NCBI GenBank assembly: GCA_019671135.1
Contig: JAHRHY010000007.1
Span: 992,001 to 1,056,000, forward strand
Reading direction: 5' to 3'
From: Linnemannia hyalina
Lineage: Eukaryota > Mortierellomycota > Mortierellomycetes > Mortierellales > Mortierellaceae
DNA: 64,000 nt
A model generated the notes under the pieces. It searched no databases, had not been told where the DNA came from, and saw only the letters and a list, made by a program, of their open reading frames with translations. Each line of letters begins with the position of its first letter. Positions within the stretch are counted from its first letter, which is position 1. The position numbers and the translations under genes were made by a program. Positions 13,998 through 21,509 of the stretch are shown here, piece by piece.

Positions 13998-15622
13998 ATG
14001 AGATTCATCAAGGCTAACAAGGCATGGATCTGTCTTGGGTGTTGGGGCGGGTGCATCAATGGGTTATATGCGGTTGATCCATCCATCGATCATCATGGCG
14101 CTATGCTAACCGTCGTTTTCGCATCGTATTTGGAACCATCTAGGTTGTCGTTATCCTCAACGGCCGCTATGCCGGCAAGAAGGCCGTCGTCGTGAAAAAT
14201 AGCAATCCAACAACTTGCTCCTCGAATCTTGTTCTTCGTCTTTTTTTATTGCTTTTTGCTTTGGGTGGAGGAATCGGGAATACACAACACACAGGATCGG
14301 GAAAGTAGGAAGGCACGCTCATCCAGGACTTCAACAAAATACTATACATCGGGAAAGGGGGAGGGTTGAAGGATGTGAGGAGAGAGAGAGGGACATACTT
14401 CCATTCAACGATTCCGACCATCAACAGAGATCTACAGGGAGGTCCTGACCTCAATCGTCTCTTCTGGCGAGACGGTCGACTCCCTGACCACTTTCAGCCG
14501 GGATTCAAGGGATCACCAACATCTTTGTGGGTAGTTTTGTCCTTCCAACCGTTTTCCATGGACAAACCAACATCTTTTCATCTGGATCAGCTACAACGAT
14601 AGATCTGCCATGCTCCAAACACCGTGCCCTGCGACTGTTTGCCTTGGCGCACTCTTTCGCCTCCCAGCAGCAGCAGTCAAACCACCTTCAACTATCGTGA
14701 ACAGGAACACTCACCACGGTACGCCTTTTAGAGGCGACACGTCAAAAGGGAAACTGGATAGTGGATCAAGAGAGGACCGTTCAGTGCGTTTCTTATTATT
14801 TTTATTACTCCTTCTCTTTACCTTATCTCTTTCTGTCAATTGACATTGTTTCCTCGCATTGGAAACTCTGTGCAAGATTCGTATGACCTATGCTCGTCTC
14901 TATTCTATGCCTGTCTTCTTTTCTCTCTTTTCTATTGATTCCCAATAATACATGTCGATGAGGGATCCAAGGAGCGCGGTTACGGTCACGCCATCGTTGC
15001 CGGTGTCGAGCGTTACCCCCTCAAGATCACCAAGAACATGGGCAAGAAGCGCATCGCCAAGCGCTCCAAGGTCAAGCCTTTCATCAAGGTTATCAACTAC
15101 AACCACATGATGCCCACTCGGTAAGGATTTTTTTCTCTAGTCGATTTTCTTTCAGGACACAAGCAACAAGACTTGGAGGAGGGAGACCAAGGGAGGAACA
15201 AGGGCAGGAGAAAGAGCTTGTGCCATCTTGCAGGAGACATTTGGACATGCTTATTCTGGGACACTGGTCTTTTTCTTGAATTCACGGGGACAGCACCACT
15301 AACCGAGTTGCTCTTTTTCATTGATGTACATTAGCTATGGTTTGGAGTTGGAGAACTTGAAGTCCGTCCTCACCGTCGACTCTTTCAAGGAGCCCACCCA
15401 GCGCGAGGAAGCCAAGAAGGCCATCAAGAAGCTCTTCGAGGAGAGGTACGACGACTCTTTTATTGAACAGGATCAAACGTGCTTGCATTTATCAACAACA
15501 TTTGACACTCTTTTGAAGACGATCCACTAACGTTTATTTTTCTTTTGTTTTTATTCGAATATGCGTCTTACAGATACAACAGCGGCAAGAACAAGTGGTT
15601 CTTCTCCAAGCTCCGTTTCTAA
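13998..15622 (+). CDS. RPL27: 60S ribosomal protein eL27
   Basis: Large-subunit ribosomal protein. Exons: 13998-14021, 14144-14198, 14952-15120, 15335-15445, 15574-15622, giving 135 residues, against about 136 in yeast and human. Family landmarks are MRFIKANK joined to [19 protein letters not shown], then [44 protein letters not shown] and the C-terminal [12 protein letters not shown]. Introns 3 and 4 are canonical. Intron 1 needs a GC donor (AACAAG/GCATGG) with an AG acceptor. Intron 2 leaves conserved coding sequence on both sides but has no GT or AG at the boundary; the best fit is AT-AC (14199-14951). A purely canonical alternative for intron 2 (GT at 14192, AG at 14961-14962) would delete the conserved VKNVDE. 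A poly(A) signal AATAAA is at 15651. Confidence 0.93.
14022..14143 (+). other. GC-AG intron in eL27
   Basis: Intron 1 begins GCATGG and ends CATCTAG. Every GT donor tested nearby either breaks the frame or inserts non-conserved residues between MRFIKANK and VVVILNG. This is an inference from protein conservation. Confidence 0.75.
14199..14951 (+). other. Apparent AT-AC (non-GT-AG) intron in eL27
   Basis: The intron is 753 nt long. It reads ATAGCAATCC at the 5' end and AATAATAC at the 3' end, with a pyrimidine-rich stretch and TATTGATTCCC about 14 nt before the end. An in-frame TGA lies 18 nt upstream of the next exon's GTC codon, with no AG between them, so an AG acceptor cannot preserve the conserved residues. 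Because AT occurs at both boundaries, the exact cut is ambiguous by up to 2 nt. The 5' site does not match the U12 consensus ATATCCTT. Confidence 0.6.
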
Positions 15623-15650
15623 ACGGTCGGTGCGGAAATTACGCCTCACG

Positions 15651-15656
15651 AATAAA
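15651..15656 (+). promoter_or_regulatory. Poly(A) signal of eL27
   Basis: Perfect AATAAA, 29 nt after the eL27 stop codon. Confidence 0.6.
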
Positions 15657-15892
15657 ACTTGACCCGTTTTCATAACAACTTTCCTCTTATCTCTGTGCTT
15701 TGATCGAGGATATTGTTGTTGGCGTTGGCGTGTGCGCATTTTATGTTCGTTGGTGGCGTTGTGAAGCTTTTGCGACGTCAGCGGGAAGGAAGGAAGGATA
15801 GAAAATTATTTACAAATGGAGCTGGTGGTGAATCGCCGTCTTTCTCTCATTCACACCTCCGCTTCCACTTCAGATCACAAAACACAGGAATC

Positions 15893-16872
15893 ATGTCGAA
15901 GGCGTCGTTTGAGCGAAAAGCGATCGGAATTCTCTACGACTTTCAAAAGTCGCGGAAAGTCTGGGGCGATCTTGTCTCGGATGGGTTGACACAAGCGAAT
16001 GCACTCGTCAACGTGCAACTTCAACAAGGGTAAGGTTATTGCTTGTCTTGGTTCAGGAATCCTTTCGTTGCTGTAGTAGTTTATTACCACTGCACGCAGG
16101 CCAATTGACAAGACTAGTACATTTTATTTTGTGACCTGATGTTGTAGATATGTGGATAGTGCAGGATACTGGCCACCGGCGCTGGATCAATTTCTGGATC
16201 TTAAGGATCGATTCGAGAGCAAACTTCAAAAGAAGGCCGACGCGCTCGCCTTGGACTTTGAGACAACTTTTACAAAGATGGTAACGCCTTGCAGCGTGTC
16301 AATCGTGTAGCCGATTGCTTTGCCCACGTCTCTTTTGACCTTTGTCCTCTTGTACCACTTCAGAATCACCTACATCATCTTTTTTTTCTTTTTTTTTTTT
16401 TTTTTTTTTTTTTCGAAATGAATAGAGCGCACAGTACTCCAAGATGAAGCTACAAACCAGTCAATTCGAGTACTTGATGGAGGAGGCGACAGAATCATTT
16501 GGAGAGGCGTACACATATAAGGACCCCTTTGGCGCCACCTGCACACTTGAGCAGATCTGGATACAGTTCGAGAGGGTGTTTGGCCTGTACACACAACAAA
16601 TCGCCCTCAACCGTGAGATTCTGGATCAATTGGTCGCGCGGAACCAGCAACAACAGAATCCAGCATTCTCGGCGCCATCACAGCCAGGAGGAGAGTCGAG
16701 CATAGCTGGATCGGTGGAAGGTGGTACGATAGGAATTCTGGCTCCGATGCCGAGAGATAAAGACCAAGGGATGATCCTTCTCTCGGCTTGGCTGAACCAG
16801 CCTCACCTCAAGCCTGATACGTTAGCTACATTCGACGAGTTCTGTCAAGTCGAGATGTTTGAAGGAGAGTAA
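15893..16872 (+). CDS. Unrecognised helical protein, 238 aa
   Basis: I do not recognise the family. Exons 15893-16029, 16148-16280 and 16426-16872 join in phase with GT-AG introns and end at TAA. The protein looks all-helical: FERKAIGILYDFQKSRKVW near the start, LDQFLDLKDRFESKLQKKAD in exon 2 and FEYLMEEATESFGEAY in exon 3, with a conserved-looking CTLEQIWIQFERVFGLYTQQ block around residue 130. A QQQQ/Ser-Gly linker precedes a C-terminal segment (MILLSAWLNQPHLKPDT). There are no membrane segments and no catalytic motif. The start is chosen by context (AATCATGTCG). A 30-nt poly-T run sits next to the last 3' splice site. A complex subunit is possible, but nothing in the sequence names it. Confidence 0.7.
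16381..16413 (+). repeat. Poly-T run in intron
   Basis: About 33 nt of T with a single C interruption, inside intron 2 of the preceding gene. Confidence 0.9.
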
Positions 16873-17180
16873 AGCTGGCTTATTTTTTGTTGTTGTCATC
16901 GATTTCATATCTGATCGCGTTTGCTTTGGACCGTTGTCTTGTCTTTTCGCATATGAAGCTTGTGTTTGTAGTCTCAGGCTCTCATGGCCATTAGTTGATC
17001 AGTTTGAAGCAAGAATAGACAAAAGCCACACGCGCGGATTGTTATCTCCTTCTCTCCTCCGAGTTCTCTTCGTTCTTTCTTCCTCTTTTTCTCTTTCTCG
17101 CTCTCGCACTCTCTCTCTCTCCACCTTCAACTACCATCCCGACCATTACCACCTCCTCACCTCTCAATTCTCAAGAAAGT
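16873..17180. other. Intergenic, pyrimidine-rich upstream of the retropepsin-like ORF
   Basis: No gene is supported. CT-rich sequence at 17045-17125 resembles a fungal promoter or leader and argues that the following ORF is transcribed. Confidence 0.45.
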
Positions 17181-18494
17181 ATGGTCAGCCAGAACTGCAA
17201 TAGCCGTCGCAGGAACAACCGCCATCGTACCCGTCGAACCAGGTTGTCTCCTTACTCTTCCAAGGCGACCAATTCCAACGCCCAGGTGAGAGCTGCCAAT
17301 CGTCAATCCCCCTCCCCTTCTCGGTCTCCTTCACCCTCCTCGTGCACTTCTTCTTCCTCATCTCATAGAGGTGACTGCCTTCACCCATCGTGCATCAAAC
17401 ACCGCTTTCCAAGCGGTCGCACCACACACGCCAACAGGCACTGCTATCGGTTTACCAACCCGAGACGGTTTGAAGGCATCCTCCTTAAGCGAGGCTTCTA
17501 TGACCGCGAGACTCACCGTAGTTCTGGGGATTCATCTTCCTCAGACATGGCCACCACTAACGCTGGTCATGCTCAACAATGTGGCACCGCCCACCATGCT
17601 CTTGATGATAACTATCATCCACACACTCGAGCACAACAAGCACACCTCCTTAAGCGAGGCTTCTGCGACCGTGAGACTCACCGTAGTTCTGGGGATTCAT
17701 CTTCCTCAGACATGGCCACCACTAACGCTGGTCATGCTCAACAATGTGGCACCGTCCACCATGCTCTTGATGATAACTATCATCCACACAGTCGAGCACA
17801 ACAAACACAGACAGTTGAAACTTACAACAATGGCCATCCAAACGATGATGAGCTGAAAATAAAGGATTCCTTGTATCTGTTCAAACAAACCATTAACGGT
17901 CAAAAGAACCTCTGGGGCCTTGTGCCTGAAGAAGAAGAAGAAGAGATGAGAAATGTGAAGAAGAGGAGCGACTCTGTTCCTACTTCCGCCGCCGCCAGGA
18001 AGAACAAGAGATCTCAGCATGCCCGTCATCGTCACCGCCAAAGAGTCACCACCGCCGCTGCTCGCCGTCAAAGTGCCCCCAAGTCGCTTCAGAACCAGTA
18101 CGAGGATGGGTTCCCACCTTGTTGCGATGGACGTATGGAGGCCCGTAAATTTCGCGGTTGCAGGCCTGGCTTCCGTGATTCGACCATGTCTGTTTCGATC
18201 AAGGGCATCGAATTCACAGCCGTTGCGGTCCCTCACCGCCAGAGGTCTTGCATCAACACCGAGGTCGCCGAGGGTCTTGGGCTTTGTGTCCACACTGTCT
18301 GCTACTACACTGAGCCATTGCTTGGAAGTTTTGTCAATCAAACCTTTCACTCGATTCCAACCTACCTGGGATCCTCCAAACAGTGCAGAGTGAGTTCAGA
18401 GTTTGATGTGGTGGATATGAAGTATTATGACGTTTACCTTGGCGCCGACCTTCTGCCCGTCTATCTCAAGGAGCATCCCAACTATGTGCTCTAA
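17181..18494 (+). CDS. Retropepsin-like protein with inactivated catalytic loop and internal repeat
   Basis: A single 437-codon ORF. The N-terminal third is basic (RRRNNRHRTRRTR) and Ser/Pro-rich. Residues 101-210 are a 55-residue unit present twice (LLKRGFYDRETHRSSGDSSS onward). From residue 336 the sequence follows the retroelement/Ddi1 aspartic-protease fold: MSVSIKGIEFTAVAV, then CINTEVAEGLGL, then VSSEFDVVDMKYYDVYLGAD. Where the family has its catalytic Asp-Thr/Ser-Gly triad, this ORF reads VPHRQRS, so the active-site Asp is absent. It may be a relic or domesticated fragment of an LTR retrotransposon polyprotein, or a lineage-specific gene. A possible intron (GTGAGA at 17286 to CATAG at about 17370) would switch the middle to another frame and abolish the C-terminal domain, so I prefer the unspliced ORF. 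The 5' end is the least certain part. Confidence 0.55.
   Translation: MVSQNCNSRRRNNRHRTRRTRLSPYSSKATNSNAQVRAANRQSPSPSRSPSPSSCTSSSSSHRGDCLHPSCIKHRFPSGRTTHANRHCYRFTNPRRFEGILLKRGFYDRETHRSSGDSSSSDMATTNAGHAQQCGTAHHALDDNYHPHTRAQQAHLLKRGFCDRETHRSSGDSSSSDMATTNAGHAQQCGTVHHALDDNYHPHSRAQQTQTVETYNNGHPNDDELKIKDSLYLFKQTINGQKNLWGLVPEEEEEEMRNVKKRSDSVPTSAAARKNKRSQHARHRHRQRVTTAAARRQSAPKSLQNQYEDGFPPCCDGRMEARKFRGCRPGFRDSTMSVSIKGIEFTAVAVPHRQRSCINTEVAEGLGLCVHTVCYYTEPLLGSFVNQTFHSIPTYLGSSKQCRVSSEFDVVDMKYYDVYLGADLLPVYLKEHPNYVL
17481..17810 (+). repeat. 165-bp in-frame tandem duplication (2 copies)
   Basis: Copy 1 is 17481-17645 and copy 2 is 17646-17810. They differ by only a handful of substitutions. The unit is exactly 55 codons, so the reading frame is kept. 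Confidence 0.92.
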
Positions 18495-18940
18495 AGTAAG
18501 GCGGTACCTTTGTCCTTGCAAATGTGTGCTTGTTTTTTATGTCTTTTCTTACGTTACCTGTTTCTCACTCTTGTCGTCTTTTTTTTTCCGCTTGTGTGTT
18601 TTGGTATGCGATAGCCGTCTAACTTTCTCTTTCATCGGATGGTTGTCCTCGTGTCGCAAACGTGCCGCAAACATACCGCTCTTCCCCTTTTCTTCTTACA
18701 TCATTATCTTTTCTATCTCTCCTCACTGCCGCAACATGCCGCTCAGATCTCTTGACCCCTACTATTTCCCTGTATGCTGGTCGCCGTTGTGCCCTCAACA
18801 TGCCTAATAGGTCCCTTGACCCAGTTTTCCAGTAGCCAATATCATTTTTATCTCCATCTCTTTTTTCTTTCATAAATATATTTCTTGTCAATCGAGCAAC
18901 GCGTTTGTTGAACTCGCCTCTTTCACACGGCGCCCCCGCC

Positions 18941-19018
18941 AGTCATTCAGTCAGTCAGTCATTCAGTCAGTCAGTCATTCAGTCAGTCAGTCATTCAGTC
19001 AGTCATTCAGTCAGTCAT
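18941..19018 (+). repeat. AGTC/ATTC tetranucleotide microsatellite
   Basis: About 19 four-base units alternating GTCA and TTCA in higher-order 8-16 nt blocks. Confidence 0.9.
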
Positions 19019-19307
19019 CACTTTTTTCTAATTAGTTTAGTTTTCTTTTTTACGTTTTTTCTTTTATCCAGTCTGTCAGGAACTGGCAGTCATCGTAGAT
19101 GGGTGTCGGGGTGGCCAAGAGTGCCATTTGTGGATGACGCTATTTTTTTCTCTCAAGTGTACTTTGAACCCAACCAAGGGTTGGCAGAGGAATCGAAGGC
19201 CCCACAAGCCCGAACCGACAATCAATACATATGATCTTTTATTTTATCTCAATGCTGCGTATCCCTTTTTTTTTTTCTTTTTTCGCGATGCCGTTCTTGC
19301 AGGGTCA

Positions 19308-19415
19308 AGCGTATCCCTAGGCTCGGTTTCATCCTAAGTCGAAGACATTTACTTTACCAAGGTCGCAGTAAATGCTGTCTTCGACTTAGGATGGAACCGA
19401 GCCTAGCGTATCCCT
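19308..19415. mobile_element. Foldback/MITE-like 90-bp hairpin with flanking direct repeat
   Basis: The left arm 19317-19352 and right arm 19368-19406 are reverse complements with one mismatch and a 2-nt bulge, around a 15-nt loop. The outer ends are CTAGGCTCGG and CCGAGCCTAG. The 11-mer AGCGTATCCCT occurs at 19308-19318 and again at 19405-19415, overlapping the arm ends by 2 nt. This is what a target-site duplication around a small inverted-repeat insertion would look like. It carries no coding capacity. It could instead be a hairpin-RNA locus or a rearrangement scar. Confidence 0.7.
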
Positions 19416-19598
19416 CGTTTTTCGACATTCTTGTAGAACGCGACCAGAGAAAAATATGCATGCTAGTCACGTGTAGCCATCGTCGATGGACATGAAGGCG
19501 AAGAAAATGGCGGCGCATCACTTTTTTTTTCTTTTTCTTTCCCCTTTCCCTCGTCTGCTTTGCATTCGACCTCTCACAACCATCGCCTCCGCCAACAC

Positions 19599-21344
19599 AT
19601 GAAGTAAGAAACTCGCCAAACAAACAACCCGGATCAGAAAGTTACGAATCACGCTCGCGGACACACACGCACACATCGGCAACGCTCTTCATTGCAACCC
19701 ACTCACTCTCCTCCTTTACATTCCTCATTAGCAACGTAAAAGAGATCCAGCGTCTAAACGCCCGTGAAGCAACCCTCTCGACCTCCCACTCCCAAACCGG
19801 GTCCTGGCACGAGCAATACAAAGATTCCGCCCACGTCTTTGTCGGTGGACTCCCCTATCACCTTACCGAGGGTGACATCATCTGTGTGGTCTCGCAGTTT
19901 GGAGAAGTTGCGGGTATTAACTTGGTCAGGGATAAGGATACGGGGAAATCAAAGGGGTATGCGTTCTTGAAGTATGTTGATCAGAGGAGTACTATCCTTG
20001 CGGTCGATAACCTCAACGGTGCCCAGGTAAGCAACTCTCTCTCTCTCCCTTTTTTTTTGATGTTTGTGTTTTAGTTTCTCAAAGAACGCTTTTTTTTTTT
20101 TTTGGTTGTCCTTACTCATGTATTAATATTCCTTACCTTTTTTTTTTCTTCTTTTCTGGTGGTAGATCGCGGGAAGGACGATTCGAGTGGACCATGTGCA
20201 GAACTACAAGGTGCCCAAGGTCTTTGATGCTGACGGAAATGAGATCGAGCCGGACGAGGATACCGTCAACAATGCCGCACCCAAGCCTATTCAAGGTACA
20301 AATCAAAAACCCATCCTTGCCAACCAAGCCATTTTGGCATCGTTGCGAAAATTGCATCATCATATTATTAATGCACACCTCCACCCTGTTTTTCAAACTT
20401 TTTTAGAAGAGGCGTCGGGTGAGGATGATGATTCGAGCGGGTCAGAGGTAGACGATACAGGAATCGATTTCGACGACCCCATGCGCGAATATATTCTCAA
20501 GAAGCGCAAGAAGGACGCCCGCAAGGTTAAACGCAAGGCCGAGAAGGAGGCTGGGAAATCAGAGTCCAAGGCTGAGAAGAAGGCGAGGAAAGAACTCAAG
20601 AAGGCGGCAAAGCGGGACAAGGATGGTGGTAGTGGTGGCAAGAAATCCAAGAGCAAGGGGAGCGGCAAGGATGACAAGGAGTCCTCGCCTTCACCGTCAA
20701 CAGCGCCAACAACGGCAGTGCAGGATGGTGAGGAGAGCAGGGGAGGAGAAACCATGGATGTCGACATCAGGAAAGAGGAATCTGCGGACAAAACTCGAAA
20801 GGACTCATCCACCTCAGATCACAACATACCAATCAACAAAGAAACATCAACAGCAGCCGGATCGCCTCCACTATCTTCCTCACGCCAGGGGCGTCCCAGG
20901 TCTAGATCCAGATCTCCACGTCCTAGGTCTAGGTCACGATCCACCGGCAGGAACCGTGGCCGTGGCCGAAGCCAAAGCAGGGAAAGATACCACGACCGCA
21001 GCAGCAGAGATAGCTACAACAACGATCGTGGTCGCAGGCGGAGGGGATACTCAGGGGAGCGTAGAGAGGAGAGTCGGGAACGCAGAGTCGAGGATGTTCA
21101 CAAAAGAGATGACAGCAGAGACCGCAAGCAGGGCGTCATGGATGACTCTTACCATCGGAGGCGACATGGTTCTCCGGACAGGAGTCGCCCCCGTTCACCA
21201 GACAGCAGCAGTCGTCGTCGAGACTATGATCGCGATTATCGTGGATCGAGATACAGGAGCCGTAGTCGAAGTCCTCCTCCTCCTCGTCGTGGTGGTGGCG
21301 GTGGCGGCCGTCGCACTCGGTCCAGAAGTCCCGAGAGATCTTGA
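19599..21344 (+). CDS. IST3: Ist3/RBMX2-type RRM protein of the RES splicing complex
   Basis: Ist3 (Snu17) belongs to the pre-mRNA retention and splicing complex of the activated spliceosome. Exons: 19599-19603 (only ATGAA), 19732-20026, 20166-20295, 20407-21344, giving 455 residues. The tiny first exon is supported because it creates MNNVKEIQRLN, matching the conserved Ist3 N-terminus. The RRM spans about residues 36-113: RNP2 VFVGGL, conserved LVRDKDTGKSKGYAFLKY with RNP1, and TIRVDHVQNYKVPK in the C-terminal extension that binds Bud13/Pml1 in homologues. The tail is an acidic patch, a K/E-rich helix and an extended RS/RGG region, as in animal RBMX2 and unlike short yeast Ist3. Intron 3 (111 nt) has no stop in frame, so its retention would add 37 residues. 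Confidence 0.95.
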
Positions 21345-21509
21345 TTGCACATCGTTTTCTTCACAACCAACAACTGACAAGGTTCATAAAAGAGCAAGAA
21401 AAAGCTGAAAATCGAGTTTACTTGAATAATGTACAAATGTGGTGGTTTTTTAGAGTGCTGTTTGGTATGTGTGAGAATGGGTGTATGAAAAAGGGAAACA
21501 AAACGAGTT

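Larger units (their letters stand above)
18495..19598. other. Intergenic with GTCA repeat and foldback element
   Basis: No gene is supported. It holds a GTCA/TTCA microsatellite (18941-19018), a T-rich segment and a 90-bp near-palindrome flanked by a direct repeat (19308-19415). The final 200 nt are the IST3 promoter and leader. Confidence 0.6.

Noticed and set aside
17371..17856. 161-codon ORF in a second plus frame, possibly joined by an intron 17286-17370
   Set aside because: The intron looks plausible, but the spliced frame stops before the protease-like domain and shows no motif. Kept only as a caveat.
17706..18350. 214-codon minus-strand ORF over the retropepsin-like gene
   Set aside because: It is a shadow of the duplicated, biased sequence and has no leader or recognisable motif; the plus frame carries the protease-like pattern.
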